64,000 nucleotides of DNA from Nereocystis luetkeana. Taxonomy: Eukaryota > Sar > Phaeophyceae > Laminariales > Laminariaceae. The stretch is from the NCBI GenBank assembly GCA_031213475.1, contig JARUPZ010000006.1:4150045-4214044 (forward strand), in the 5' to 3' direction. The notes beneath the pieces are model-generated. The model did no database searches. It saw only the letters and a list, made by a program, of their open reading frames with translations, and was not told where the DNA came from. The translations under genes were made by a program, and so were the position numbers. Shown piece by piece: positions 1 through 13,100 of this stretch (position 1 is its first letter; each line of letters opens with the position of its first letter).

Positions 1-249
1 ACGACGAGTAGCATGGACATGTTCTACTTCCTAGTCGGCCTGGTGCCTTGCTACCCTGTCTGCCATCTCCTTCCTACTTTCGTACTCCGCGGTTTCCCTT
101 TGACTCCTCCTGTTCCCCCCCCTCTCCGCATTTACTTGGTCGGGTTTTCTTCCACTCCTCCTGTTACCCCCCCTCTCCCCATTCCCTAGGACACCACCGA
201 CGGGGGATGCTCGGGCCTCCGCAGCTGTGCCTCATCCTCGTGCCACCTC

Positions 250-870
250 ACCATGAACCGTTCGGCTGCTTCGTAGACAAGATGTTGTGGTCTGAGTCAG
301 CCTTAGCTGGGGCAAAATGCTGTGTGGAACGACTGTAACATCTTTTGTACTCTAGGTCGATGGGATTGACGGGGTAGGATGCAGTTGATCCGCTCACAGT
401 CCTTCGGGCTGGTGCCGCTGTGTGTATGCGATATCCCACCCTTGCGCGTGCTGAAAAACGTGTTGGTGAGAGCGAACTTGCAATTAATTGATAGCGAACG
501 GCAGGAGGAGTCGTTGGCCATTGTCGTGAACATCGCGTACATATGCTCCATGCACTCTACTTTCATCATCACCGCACCCTTCCATCCCCTGTCCAGTTCG
601 CGCGTTGACACCCCTCAGTACAAACATACACTCTTTCGTCGGAATCTTTTCCACCAAGTCCTCCACCTTCTGCCAGAAAATACGTTTCAGTACGGCGCCC
701 TTGGTGCAATCAGTTGGATGGAGTTTACGCACCACGAAATTAACTACCTTGCATCTATTAGCCAGCATAGACATATTGTGTATGCCGTTCGTCAATGAAG
801 TGGTGAGTGTACACAGACTCACAGCACAACGATTCCTTGGCAGCTAAACCTACTCCGTACAGCCATTGCC
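250..870 (-). pseudogene. Decayed non-LTR retrotransposon endonuclease (EEP fold) fragment
   Basis: Read on the minus strand, three frames in turn give pieces typical of the endonuclease-exonuclease-phosphatase domain of LINE elements: YGVGLAAKESLC near 860-830, FWQKVEDLVEKIPTKECMFVL with NARTG near 670-580, LTNTFFSTRKGGISHTHSGTS near 480-420, and APAKADSDHN near 320-285. The last matches the usual SDHN catalytic-histidine motif. At least two frameshifts separate the pieces and no reverse transcriptase follows within the window, so this is a dead, truncated copy. It has no link to the genes downstream. Confidence 0.72.
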
Positions 871-1379
871 TGGCAGCTATTCTTTCCTGAACGCGATACC
901 CATGGGGCGTCGTGCTGCCGGACCTCCTAGTTTCTTACAGGCATATATATGAAGTCACAGCCGAGTTGCCGTCCCTTCGCCAGTACGCGCCCGTCATGCC
1001 CGTACCCGTCATTCCCCTTACAGCCAGGGGGCGCACATTGTAGATCGCTACCGCCACATGTGCCTCCTTCTCTGTCTCTTACTACGGTCTCTGACGAGCC
1101 TCACGTGCTGCTTTCTTTGTCAGCCGACGTGAGCCTCGCCCCCTCCTCCTTTTTTTGTATACCAGGTACGAGTACGCGTCTGTATTTATGTACAGAAAGC
1201 AGCAGCAGCTGTGTAGTACGAGTGCGGGTATACTCGTGAAACAAAGCGGCCCGAATCTACAAAAAAAAATGAATTAACAAAGCACATTATTAACCGTTGC
1301 ATTTTGTTTAATGCGAAGAACACACACGACACACACCGCGCGCAGCTGGCAGGTGAGAGTGTGTCGAGGTATACAGCTT
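871..1379. other. Intergenic, no gene recognised
   Basis: Short ORFs are present but carry no recognisable domain. The stretch contains small CAG runs and a TACGAGTA motif near 1150. I see no gene here. Confidence 0.5.
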
Positions 1380-1495
1380 GGGAGGTGTGTGTGTGTGTTC
1401 TTCACATTAAACCGTTCTTTCTACCCGTCGACATCCAGCACAACCAGTGTCCGTGCCGATTCTTCAATCCTAGAAGAGAGGTGAGAGAGCAGTGG
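1380..1495 (+). repeat. Family E dispersed repeat, copy 1
   Basis: Shares GTCGACATCCAGCACAACCA and flanking text (TTCTTCACATTAAACCG, CGGTGCCGATTCTTCAATCC-like) with copies at 3938, 4325, 17078, 18737 and 45428. The family is about 130 bp. One frame reads a similar peptide in several copies ([19 protein letters not shown]), which I attribute to sequence conservation of a young repeat, not to a gene. Confidence 0.75.
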
Positions 1496-1629
1496 TTATC
1501 TGTGCTGGTAGTCGATATAAAAAGGTATCCACATCATTTAAGAATAATCGAGCACGGTGATTTGATGAGCACAATGAATGTTGTACAAATAGATGCTACG
1601 AGTACTACTACTGCTGCTGCTGTTTCTCC

Positions 1630-1735
1630 TATTACGGGAGACCATAGTTAATACCTGGTAGGACCTAAGGTAAACATAAGAGCCTATTTTTACTAACAAT
1701 ATTTAGTTCTGTTAACTATGGTCCCCCCCGTAATA
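1630..1735 (-). mobile_element. Family A TA-MITE, copy 1 (carries a TACCTGGTA insertion)
   Basis: Bounded by TA, with TTACGGGAGACCATAGTTAA at one end and the inverse ending CCCCCGTAA at the other. The core is in the reverse orientation (TTTTTACTAACAATATTTAG). Relative to other copies, TAATAGGACC reads TAATACCTGGTAGGACC at 1650-1666, an exact 7-bp gain at a TA. Confidence 0.85.
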
Positions 1736-3557
1736 GGACCTGTCCTTCTACAACTAACTGCCCACATACAGCACAGATCATATACCACTATACTATTGAT
1801 ACTATAATCCTATCAATACTACCACGACATACCAGGGTATACACTAATTAATAAAAATGATATCACACCCTGCCCAGCCTACTACTACTGATGTTGTTGT
1901 TGTTGTTGTTGTTCTCACATTAACTCTCTGACGAAGGAGTCCGTGGTCACACAAAGGTGCTGGAGCCCTAGGAAGATCCGAAAAACAAAAAAAAACGAAA
2001 ATTCGGCTGCCTCAAAATACACGAGACGGAAAAAGCGCACACAAGATAAAACCAATGTGCAAAACTGAACTAACATGGCCGCGGGTATATCCTCTCAACT
2101 ATAACATAGAGTACCCCCGTTCCCACCACTAACCAACTCGTGGCTGCTGACTACAGCGGATGCTGTCTGAAGTGCTGCCTGCACCGTACGAAACGCACGG
2201 TAGTCGTGAAAACGAAAGAGGAACACACCTGCCTGCTATCTGGAGTGCTGTCAGAGTGAAGACTCGCGGATATGCAGTGAAAAAAGGAGCAATCGAACCT
2301 TACTGCCACACGAATATCAACGATCGCCATCTCTTCCTGGACTGTCTGACACAAAAAGGTGCAGCACAGTTATGATACCACGTCCCTGATAATTGCGTAG
2401 GTTATTCCCCATGAAGGGTATACAACTCGTTAAACTACAAAAACCAGTGACGAGTACCGGTAGATACTATTCTGCCTCGTGAAAAACAAAACCAGGAAAA
2501 AACAAACTATGACTGCTTCTCTCGTGATGATAGTGTGCGCGCAAATCATGGGTCTCCATGCACCGTCTTCCTGCCGCTCTTCATGGCCGCATCATCGCCT
2601 TGGCCCAATCCACCCGCTCCTTTGCGCGTGCACTCGTTGCCATTCCCTTCCTCCAGTCGTTTCCCTTTCTCCGTCATCCTGAAAAACAAAATGCTCCTCG
2701 CACTTGCGGTTCTGATCTGGGAAATAAAAATTCTCGCGCAGGGGGAGGTCAATCCGTCTCTTCCCCGCACGTCGACGCTCAGTCTCCCTCCTCCCTCGTC
2801 GTCGAATCCAGCCTCCTACCGGCGCAATAGACTGTGCCGTAGTGTGGCCTGTGGTGGCGCCTGCCTCCGCGCATGGACACCCCGATTGAGCATTGCTGCT
2901 CTGCCGCAGCTGCCTAAAAAGACGCGCGAATCGTAGGTCTCCGTGCCTGACGCACCACGTACGACCCAACTCTACTGCCGCCTGAGCCTCGCGGCCACAG
3001 GCAGCAGCGAGAAGGTATCACTCCTTGAGGGTGAGTCCGGCCTTACACCCGCCAGAAAGACCTACCCCACTCGTTATTAGCCTGATAGGGCATGCCTCGC
3101 AGCATTCCTTGCCGAGGCAGGGAGGGGAACGGAAGTATATTTGTACACCCGACAACATCATACGAGGTACACATTCTTAGAATCTGTAAACTTTATTTTG
3201 ATATTCATATCATTTTGATATTATTATAGATAAACTATTCATACAATACTATATATATACCTGGCACTAGATAATATACTACTATTAATACTGCTTCTTC
3301 TGTAGACACTAACTTTTAATATTATACGTCATCAATCATCAGATCAGCGACGCTAACTACTATTATTTCGTTTTCGTCTCCCCGAATTCGGAAAATAAAT
3401 CAATATTAGAAACCTCTATTTCCAGTACGATTTGACTTCTAATAAAAAATATACCAGGTAGTATGTACAGATATACCATCCACGCATTTTCACACACACC
3501 CGTATTCTAACATGATGAGCCTATACTCCAGTTATATACCGGAGTCCCTGTATACAC
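1736..3557. other. Intergenic, no gene recognised
   Basis: No gene and no member of the main repeat families was recognised. The segment 2535-2990 is GC-richer and has overlapping ORFs on both strands without recognisable motifs. The 3180-3480 part is AT-rich. Confidence 0.45.
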
Positions 3558-3918
3558 CCTTTTTTTATTTTTTTTTATTTTTTTTATTTTTCATCCCATT
3601 CATTATCTTCGCACATCTTTTCTTGTCTCTCTCCTTCCAACTCGTAACTCAGATCCGGGGTCACATAGCAGGCTCTTCTCCCCCCTTCCCGCTACGGTAC
3701 GTGCCTTCATTTTTTATCGCGAGAAGATTTCAGCCTTTTCTTCCCTCGTCGACTCGCATCGAATTGTGCCTATACCCACGCTGCAAGGCGCTCTCAACAA
3801 TTGAATCCCTTTTTTTTATTTTTGCAAATAAAGTCAAAGTCCGACCCTCCTGGGGCTCGAACCCAGGACTCAAACAAGTAGAATTCGAGGTTAACCACTT
3901 GAACCACCGGGGCGACCG
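3558..3918 (-). mobile_element. Family C tRNA-derived SINE, copy 1
   Basis: On the minus strand this is a full-length SINE. The head GTCGCCCCGGTGGTTCAAGT carries an A-box-like segment, GGGTTCGAGCCC is a B box, and the body (GATTCAATTGTTGAGAGCGC, CTTCTCGCGATAAAAAATGA, GACCCCGGATCTGAG-like) ends in an A/T-rich tail at 3558-3590. A Pol III-transcribed tRNA-like head plus oligo(A) tail is the standard SINE architecture. Confidence 0.85.
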
Positions 3919-3937
3919 TGGGTCCTCGTAATTTGCA

Positions 3938-4072
3938 TTGTGATCACAGAAGGACTTGTACATCTCTTCTCGGGTTGAAGAATCGGCACGGACACTATAC
4001 TGGTTGTGCTGGATGTCGACGGGTAGATATACCGTTTTTTTAATGTGAAGAATATACACACATTCATTATTA
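3938..4072 (-). repeat. Family E dispersed repeat, copy 2
   Basis: Reverse-oriented copy with the shared block TGTGCTGGATGTCGACGGGT near 4007-4026. It directly abuts SINE copy C1 on one side and D1 on the other. Confidence 0.7.
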
Positions 4073-4073
4073 T

Positions 4074-4287
4074 ATTCCAGAGAGCGTGAGTTAGCTACAT
4101 TCGATGAAAATCGACGAGCAGTGGGAATGCTGAACCTTATGCGCGACAAAAAATAAAGGCACGTACCGGGGGGGAGAAGGGATGACACCTGTGACCACGG
4201 CTTGTCCAGAAGCTCGTTGAGGGTAAAACCTCCCGCGAGTAAAAGGCTGGAAGATGAAAGTGTGATGTTGAAAAAAAAAAAAAAGAA
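4074..4287 (+). mobile_element. Family D SINE (subfamily of C), copy 1
   Basis: Body block GATGAAAATCGACGAGCAGT, then GGAATGCTGAACC, GGCACGTACCGGGGGGGAGA, CACGGCTTGTCCAGAAG and a terminal GTGATGTTG followed by A(14). The body aligns loosely with family C, so the two look like diverged subfamilies. Confidence 0.75.
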
Positions 4288-4324
4288 AGTGCACTGTGAT
4301 GATGGTACTGCTCGCACGTCGTAC

Positions 4325-4390
4325 TTTTATGACCACAGGCCTCTTCGTATCGGCAAGGACACTGGTTGTGCTCGATGTCGACGGGTATTC
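4325..4390 (-). repeat. Family E fragment, copy 3
   Basis: Retains the GGACACTGGTTGTGCT...GTCGACGGGTA block only. Confidence 0.55.
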
Positions 4391-4423
4391 TGTATAATAA
4401 TACTATATTAATAGTATAGCAGC

Positions 4424-4866
4424 CGGTCGCCCCGATGGTTCAAGTTGTTAACCTCGAATTCTACTTGTTTGTTTGAGTGCTGGGTTCGAGCCCCAGGTGG
4501 GTCGGACTTTTGACTTTATCTTTATGAGAAACTAAAGGAGTACGTCAGCTGTGAGTTCAACCGATCGGCAGATCGATCGATACTCAACTTTGCAAGCTGC
4601 ATTTATTTGCAAAAATCAAAATCAAAAGGATTCAATTGTTGAGAGCGCCTTGCAGCATGGGTAGGCACAATTCGATGCGAGTCGCGACGAGGGAAGACAA
4701 GGCTGAAATCTTCTCGCGATAAAAATGAAGGCACGTACCGTAGCGGGAAGGGGGTAGAAGAGCCTGCTATGTGACCCCGGATCTGAGTTATGAGTTGGAA
4801 GGAGAGAGAGAAGAAGGTGTGCGAAGATAATGAATGGGATGAGCAAAAAAAACAACAACAAAAAAC
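4424..4866 (+). mobile_element. Family C SINE, copy 2, interrupted
   Basis: The tRNA-like head is at 4424-4515 with B box GGGTTCGAGCCCC, and the body resumes at about 4602 (AAAAGGATTCAATTGTTGAG). Roughly 70 bp of unrelated sequence (about 4530-4600) separates head and body. The tail is A-rich (AAAAAACAACAACAAAAAAC). Confidence 0.8.
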
Positions 4867-5339
4867 GTTGGAGAACACACCTCCTATCATCGCAGTTTTT
4901 TACATACTCGTACATACGAGTACCTCTCACTCGTACGTCGTGACAAAAACGATGAAAAACTTAGATAATATGAAGAAACACCTCGCCTAATCTGTGTGCA
5001 CGTCGTACCGGCCGGCCCAGGTGCGATATGGGACCACCTGTGGTGGTCGTGGTGGTGTAGGCAGGTACCGAGCACACTGGCACAGGTCTCCAGGATGAGG
5101 GTCACAAGCACAGACAGACGTTGATTTAAGATATCATCATCTCAGACAGTAAATAAGATATAAAATACCGTAAAATGTGCAGAAGAACCGTTTCTCTCTA
5201 TCTCTGCTGTTTTACTTATTATTCGTAAAGAAAGAAAAAATAATAGTAAAAACATCAACTATGCTATGCGATGACCGCAGACTGCAGACGTCACGAAAAC
5301 GAAAAGCGCTAAAATAAAGCGGTCTATTTCGATTATTCA
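4867..5339. other. Intergenic, no gene recognised
   Basis: Nothing recognised apart from TACTCGTA/TACGAGTA near 4907-4922. AT-rich toward 5200. Confidence 0.4.
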
Positions 5340-5489
5340 AACATGGAAGGCGTCTTCCGTTTCTTTTATATGTCCCCTCCTCACCTCATCAGCGAATATT
5401 TTTTTGCTACGTAGCTTTTCCTCCGCCACGACGCACACTCACTCCCACTCTCGCCGCCGACATCGACTACACCGCTGACCGCCCCACAG
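5340..5489 (+). promoter_or_regulatory. Probable glutamine synthetase promoter and first non-coding exon
   Basis: A TTTTATA sequence near 5364 precedes a pyrimidine-rich, GC-rich stretch ending CCGCCCCACAG|GTGAGTACG. That is a strong splice donor with the break after 5489. The next good acceptor in the sense direction, TTTTCGCACCCAG, ends at 6910, 14 bases before the GS start codon. The simplest reading is a 5'UTR exon ending at 5489 and a 1.4-kb leader intron. The transcription start was not determined. Confidence 0.4.
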
Positions 5490-6910
5490 GTGAGTACGTT
5501 GCCCTCGGTCTGTCTGTTGCTGTTGTCGTGGACTAAACGCTCCGTTACTGGCTTGTGCATTTGGAACTTTCGGGTTAACGCGAGATCGCTGCCGCTCCTG
5601 CTCCTGCTGCTGCTGGTGCCGCTTCTGCTGCTGATTGATGCTGATGCTGCGTGCTCCTGCGCTCTCGGCGTGTTCTAAACCACGCGACCATTTGCATACG
5701 TAACGATGTGGCTTGCACCAACCGCTTCTGCGCCAACATCTCCAGAATTCCGATACCAGTAGTTGACCTCTAAGGCGGCTTTTGCCACCAGTCGCGCAGT
5801 TGGAAGCGCGCCGGGCCACCCCAAGAGCGGGCACACAGAGAGCGCAGCGAAAAGCAAAATGACGTGCATACCTCTTGTGCGTTCGCGTTCGGTCTGCTGC
5901 ATGTTCACGACTAGAAAAAAGAATGTGTGTACTCGTCTGAAGTTTCATCTTTCTCCATGAACGAAGTAACTCCTGACCGCCGGTAGAGGCTGTCGTCGTA
6001 CCCAGGGAACTGGATTGGCTCGTGCGTTGCCCGGCCCGGCGAGGGCCATTCCGGCTTTGAGTTGGACCCCTGTTCCTGCTTGTGCGTTGGAGACTTGATG
6101 TATGACTTCTGGTGAAAGATCCTTCTTCGGCATCATCATTTTTTTGTTGTTTTCGCGTTTCGTCCCTCTAGAATGCCTCAACAAGCCTTGCTGACTATTC
6201 GGTGACGAGCTCGCCTGTCAATTAACCATGCCAACCAGGCGCTTGAAACGCTCTCTTCGCCAGGTCGTGCTTGGCTAGGTACTGCTGCTGCTGCTGCTGC
6301 TGTTGCGAGTAGCTTTTCACTGCCAAACGTTGGTCGCTATCTCACGCATGCACCTCTAGAAGTCGGGGAGCATCCGAGCGATTCTTCCCAAAAAAAAATT
6401 GCCCCACAGCAGTACGAGTATCGGTATGTATGTGAGTGAGTGTCTTCTCTAGGAATAGTATTACATGCAGTGGGCCCAAATCATACCCATACGTACATGT
6501 CATACGAGGTAATATTAATATGAATACCTGTTACCTGGTATACAATAAGCTGTACTGGTGCTGTGTGAAACCTGCTGACTGTTGTTACTCTTTCAGCGCC
6601 CCTGATCGACGAGAGGTCGGTGGGGTGGGGTAGGAAAGGAAGGAGGAACGGCTACACGTTTAGGCTTACGATAAAACAGGAGCTCGTCGCTTCATGCGAG
6701 CCCCGAACGTACCCAGCGGACGTGGCGATGTTCAGCGCTGCAGCCTCAGCAGCAAGCAGCAGCGCCAGCAGTCAGTAGCAAGACAACATGAATCAACCTC
6801 CCTCTCCCCCCTCCCCTCCCCACGTGCGTTCCCCCAAAAAAACTGAACCACAAAAAATCGCACGCAACACCCCACACGCACAACGCACGATCAGGTTTAT
6901 TTTCGCACCC
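5490..6910 (+). other. Proposed 5'UTR intron of glutamine synthetase
   Basis: Begins GTGAGT and ends CACCCAG. It contains CTG-rich stretches (5590-5640, 6283-6304). The opposite strand has a 169-residue glutamine-rich ORF (5439-5948) that I regard as a by-product of these triplet runs. Confidence 0.35.
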
Positions 6911-6924
6911 AGAAAACAGCCAAG

Positions 6925-7103
6925 ATGCCGAACCCCAGCTTCTCGAACCACACCACCCTCTCAGACGAAGTCCTCGCGGAGTTCCGCAAGCTTCCCCAAA
7001 ATGGCAAGATCATGGCCGAGTACATCTGGATCGGCGGTTCCGGTCAGGACCTCCGGTGCAAGACTCGCACATTCGACAAGAAGCCCAAGACCGCCGCTGA
7101 TCT
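6925..7103 (+). CDS. GSII coding exon 1
   Basis: Residues 1-59 plus two bases of codon 60. Contains [13 protein letters not shown] and [19 protein letters not shown] of the N-terminal beta-grasp domain. Donor is CT|GTGAGT. The split codon CT+G gives Leu60, and the protein continues directly into PKWNFDG of exon 2, showing no exon is missing in the 14.6-kb intron. Confidence 0.93.
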
Positions 7104-10100
7104 GTGAGTTTTTTTTTCCCCATCGTATTCATACAACCTTTACCTGTATGTCCGATATTATAAGGAGCGATCGCCGATCCGTATCCATACAAAAATAGTC
7201 CCTATATTTTCGAGCATGGGTGGTACGGCAATGTTTGGTGCTTTGTTTTCATGAAGAACAACTTCCAGGTATATTTTGTTCTTTTTTGTTCTTTTTGGTT
7301 CCACATTCTCTCTTTTTCCGCATCAATCAACAATTTCATTTTTTCATCGTTTTTTGCTTGCTTTTTGTTCACGGATCTCCTTTGTAAAACTTGTCGATCA
7401 TTTTGCATTTTCAGGAGTATGACGTACTAAGGAATCACTTCCTTTGGGCACGGTTCTTACACCCGGTTGATATGATCTGTATTCACCTGTGCGCTATCGT
7501 ACTATTAATACGTACCTGCCCCTATACGCACGTACGTACGTACGTGCGTGTGTTCTTCGTTCAGTGTAGTAAGCGGCCCACAGCAGCAGCAGTATCCAGC
7601 GAACAGCATTACCGGAAATATATTCAATCGATCGGGAGATATATACCAGGGACGTACCAGGTACCTGGTATTGGTTTTACTCTATTATTATTACAGCACG
7701 CATCCCATTCTCAAATATATAACCATGAAGTGTCCGGTACCCGATACAACCACGTACAGGCCCATCAAATACGACATCCTGATGAGGCTGAGACCATGAC
7801 TTGATAAAACAAGCAGTTCCGGAGCCGTTATACTGAAGTTAGTGTAGGTGCACGAGCAAGAAACAAGCCCGTCTACGTTTAATTATTTAGGTACAGCATC
7901 CTGTCAGAAATTGATGCTCTCATTAATGGAACGAGCAGCTCAGCGGCAAGCGCTTCTTGTTTGTTCGTAGGCATATCAGGCGTATGCGCTATTTTTCGCA
8001 ACAGCAGCAGTATCTTGCTGGTAGGTGTCAATCGTGATGTGCAAGGTTTTTCCCCGTGAGAGGCGTTCGGACTTGGGTTGACGGGGTAACGCAAAGGTAA
8101 AATCGGGCGATGTTACGTGCGTCTTGTTGCACCCGAAAAAACGAAAGGCCCACCACCAGTTACCATTTCAAAGTCTGTACAGCCCAAAAAATTAAGGGCA
8201 TGACGACATGCGCAAGAAAATTGCCGTATACTATAAATAAGTATACTGTACATTGCGCTACCAGCTGCGTAGATGTGCAATACATGATTGCTGCTGTACT
8301 GGTGTATACCAGGTAGCAAATGCCCTATTCATAGACTACTGGCGCTGTATTCATGTTTTTGTGAACCCAGGGGCGCACGAGAAAAAGCCAAACGACACGA
8401 CACTCCTAAAAAGCTCTTGTAATGAAAACAAAACTGCTGTTAACCCCTTTAGAAGCGCAGTCCCATTGTGGGGACAAACCACTCAAATTCCAAGTAGTTC
8501 GTCCCCAAAACGGGGGACTGCGGTCCCAATAGGGTTAACTCGTTCATGGTACGTGCGTGGTAGGGTGGAGTTTCTGTTCGAATTTGTTATTGTACGAGTG
8601 TAATACTTGTACCTGGTGTTTGAATCCAGGTACGGTAGGTGGTACCCCTGGTATGTTGGAACGCTGCTTTGTTTTGTTCTGTTTGGTTTTTCGACGTTTT
8701 TTGCTTGGTTTCATCACGTATCCTCCCCCTATTTTGGTCTCGAAAAATAGTGATTGGTCCACTATTCTTTGGACTTTCATGTGCGTGTTGGGGTGTCATT
8801 TTTTTAGCGGTTTGGGGGGGCAGATGAGCGACTGAATAACCGACAAGTACTACTGCTGCTGCTGTAGCGCGGTCTCTGCGAGCGTCCATCTACGTGAGTA
8901 AAGAAGCCGCCATGATGCGCGGATATAATATTGACAGCTCTTTGTGTTGCTCTTCGGACAAGCGCCCTGTCCCGGCAGGCCCGACTGCCTTGTGTGGCCT
9001 ACTGGCCTACTGCTGTTGTGCTGTAAACTGCACTTGCTTCGGGCGGTGTTTCTCCCTTTTAGAACCGCAGTCCCGTTTTGGGGACACACCACTCAAATTT
9101 CATGTAGATTACCCCCAAAACGGGACAGCGGTTCTTAAAGGGCTAACCCCTCAGGGGCTTCGAGAACGCGAACCACAACAAGGATACATGTATTCGGTGT
9201 TGAGACCAATTATCAAGCGCCCATGGAGGAGCTACGAGAGGCGCCAGCGGTACCGACTGAATGATGTATAGCGCCCGTGCCGTGCGACTCTCTTCGTTGT
9301 CACTGGAACCTACTACTACAGAGTGTTATCACGGGGAACATAGCAGGTAAGACCATACCACTATAATGTTTAGTAAAATTATCGAAACATGTAAGTTTTT
9401 GTGTGCACCGTAGGTCCTCTTTTTAAAATGGTCCCCCGTAATAGCACTATTACGGGGGACCATAGTTAACAGGACCTATGGTACACACAAAAACCTATAT
9501 GTTTAACCATTTTTACTAACAATATTTGGTCCTGTTAACTATGCCCCCCCCGTAATACCAGGTACAGCAGCAGTAGTTTCAGTAGCAGTTTGTATCATCC
9601 CCCAAATCACCAAAAAATCACAAAAATAGAGTGACGGCTGCTGCAACCGTCACCTTCTGTCGTCAATTTTCCCCGCCTGAAGTCCCGGAAGGGTCGACGT
9701 GCCCCCCTCGACCACCAACCAGACAGACAGACATATACTAAATATACTAAATATACTAAATATACTAAATATACTAAATATACTAAATATACTAGAACTG
9801 TCATTATTAATAATATCACAGCAGTAGCGGGAAGGGGGGAGAAGAGCCTGCTACGTGTCCCCGGATCTAAGTTACGAGTCGGAAGGAGAGAGAGAAGAAG
9901 ATGTGCGAAGATAATGAATGGGATGAGAAAAAAAAAAAAAAAAAAAAAAAAAAAGTAGCGCTTGTTCGCCGGGTAATAATATGTTCGTTTTTTTCTACCA
10001 ATACTGCTTATATAGTGCTGTCCAGCACCAGATACTACTACGGGTATACCAGGTACCTATTAATAGCATGATCACGTACCTGGTATATACCTGGTAGGCC

Positions 10101-13100
10101 GTAATGTGTTGATGTGTTTGAAGATGTACTACCTGGTATTAATATCAATATATACCAGGTATATATGTATATACGATATCGTACGTATCGTATATTTTTT
10201 TTTTACCAGATACCATTGGTACCAGGTAACACCTTATTAATATTAATAGTTGAATTTGTAGACGGCGTAACCATTGCTATCGTACAGAAAGCCTCCGCCT
10301 GTGATGGGTTCAGCGCACAAACATGCCTTGCACCTTGGAGCTCACGCTGGCTTTTCACGCACATGTACACACTATTGTGAATACATGTATACACGAGGTA
10401 TATGCTTCACCGGTATAACGTATTTCGTTTCCTTGCATGAACGGGGTGATTGAGGCTTTTGCTCGGCGTGGATGTTTTGTCTATCCTTCCACTGCAGTGA
10501 CTTGGCTCCGTCCATATTCGGCAAGAGCACGCACGAGCAATAATAGTCGGGGACACGTCATATTATCCCTGGTTTCCTCACGGCTGTCTTGCTGCTGCTG
10601 TGCTGTGTGTGACTGTCACATGGAGGCATGACCACAAGGATCACCCGGGACATGATGTATCACAATAGCCCGTCGGCACGATCGAGCGGGACAAGCTGCA
10701 GGCTGTAGTCGTGTTTGTGGCCCTTTTTGTGCCTCAGCGACAGGTTCTTCTTGTGGCGGAAATACTAAATAATCCCGTTCTCTCGCGAAAACCAAGAGAA
10801 AATTCCATCCTTTTCCCCAACACCCCAGCTGTGCCATGAAAAAAAGTCGGGGATCGGGGATCAACAACCGCACTTCGTTCGAGGCTATACATATCTGATA
10901 CAGCAAGGGGGACGAAGGGATGATAAAATAAGGTCCGACCCGTGGCTTCGACGTGACCATTTTCAGGCTTTAGAGCCACCAGGTGTTACTGAGCTAAAGC
11001 GGTACGGATGTTTACGTGCATGATACGGGTTGTACGTATGTGTGCGTTCTTTACACTATTAATAGGCAGCACTGCCAACTGCCACAAATGCTCCGGAATA
11101 CCAGCAGATTACTTTCTACCTGGTGCGCGTTATTTCCAGTCTTTTATAGTCCCGTTTTTGGGTTATAGTCCCGTTTTTGGGGATAAACCACTCAAGTTCC
11201 GAGTAATCTGTCCCAAAAACGGGACTGTAGACCTAAAGGGATCGATAGCTACCAGAGGCCAGGTATTAAAAACTACCAGGTAACAGCTAGTAGTGATGAC
11301 AGCAGTTGCGAACGCGACTACGGTGTGGTAGACTGCTGTCATCCTTGCGGACGGTGCGCTTGGCGTGCGGATTTTCCCCACCTTATGTAGTACGCAGGAT
11401 GTGCTGACTACTGATACTGCCGTGTGTTTTGTCCCGTTCCCGGAAGTCCGAATGCGCGAGTTGGCCAAAATCGATGGAAATGGACGAAAAACAGTGGGAG
11501 TGCTGATTCTAACGAATGAACCCTGTGTCCGATAAAAAGCAAGGCCCGTGTGAGTATTATATATTATGTGCTATTAATTGTTCCGGGAGGGAGAAGGGAG
11601 GGCACATGTGACAAGGGTTTCTTGGCCAAAAGGCGGCTGGCGGTAAAATCTCCCATAAAAACATTCGTACGTGACCGACCGTACAGGAGTTGAGCTGGAA
11701 TTAAGAAATGACAATATGGTGATGCAAAAAAGTTACCCGGTGCTACTGGGTGCTGCAATTGAAAGCCGGCCAAAGGATCATGGCCTATACACGGGCCTGG
11801 TACTGTTATGTACCCTGGTATCATACCTGGTAGTTTTTTACGGAGGACCATTGTAAATAGGACCAAATATTGTTAGTAGAAATAGCGAAATATATAGGTT
11901 TCTGTGTGTACCGCAGGTCCTATTTAATACTGTCTCCCGTATTAGGATGTACGTGGTAGATATGTGCCGTTCCCTCCGGACGTTCTGCAGCGGAGGTTGG
12001 CTGCTGTTGTTGTTTTTCGTGTCTTATCAGACTGCCTTAACCGTACTTGGTGTGTTACGCAAGATAGCACACCCCGTCGGATGGGCTCCCAAACCGGCGT
12101 TTCTCCAAAGCGTGCCCTGAGGGGGGCACACAAAGCGTAAATGGTGGCAATGGAAGGATGCGTCGTCGACATAATTCCATGTAGGCCTGGCCTCCTCGCT
12201 CGACGTTTGCGCTCTCCCCGCTGCCGATAAACGCCCACAGCAATTTCCTCGATGGGGTGTGGTAGCCTACCCCCCGGGTGATACGGTATAGCACGCACGG
12301 CCTATCGCACGGGTGACAAGACATCACACGACCTTCTCTGTTTCCCCGTAGGGGGTTCCTGCAAGCCCACAGCTGATCGACCTTGATTCAGTCAAAAGTA
12401 ATAGTTCCACACTATTTCTATGTATATTTTGTCCCCCGAAAAGCAGGCGCAGTTCTAGAAAGGTCTTAAGCTATTATACATGCATGTCTGTCTATGTGGA
12501 CAGCACCACTGCTGTGCGGACATTTCCTAACGTCGGAGTATTGTATCATATGCGCATTAAAAAAAAGGATCATCGTATGCTGTATCGTTTTCAATTCGTT
12601 CTTGCGCCACCACCCCCATAGGCACGTTCCGGAGGGGAACCTTGTACCTGGTATAGACTAACTACCTGGTACAATATGAAGTAGGGCAGAAGCCAAAATC
12701 GGGTACACCTGTTCCATTTGAGCCCAAAACAGTTATATATACCGAAACCGAGTAAAAATCTAACGCCCCAAGCGGTGTTTTCGGCCATGAGAAATCACCA
12801 GTTTTTTTTGCATCTGAACATCGAGCGCATGGCCTCCAAAATATGTACCAGGTATTGTTTTTACTCTTCAGGGTATCGGTACCACGGACTCCACCTGGAC
12901 CTACATAAGGTCACCAGGCTTTGTTTGTTTCGCCACAGTTGGCACGCCAAAAACATTTATTCTGGCGCCCCCCCCCCCCCTCCCCGTGGCCAGCTTCGAA
13001 GCCTCTCGACCATCCTCGCAGTACCGGCTGCTCGGCACGAAATTACTTTGCCGTACTGTGCCAAACCTGAGACCAGTTGGACGCGAGGTCGGGCAGACAT

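Noticed and set aside
5439..5948. Glutamine-rich minus-strand ORF
   Set aside because: It comes from CTG runs in the proposed GS leader intron and has no other support.
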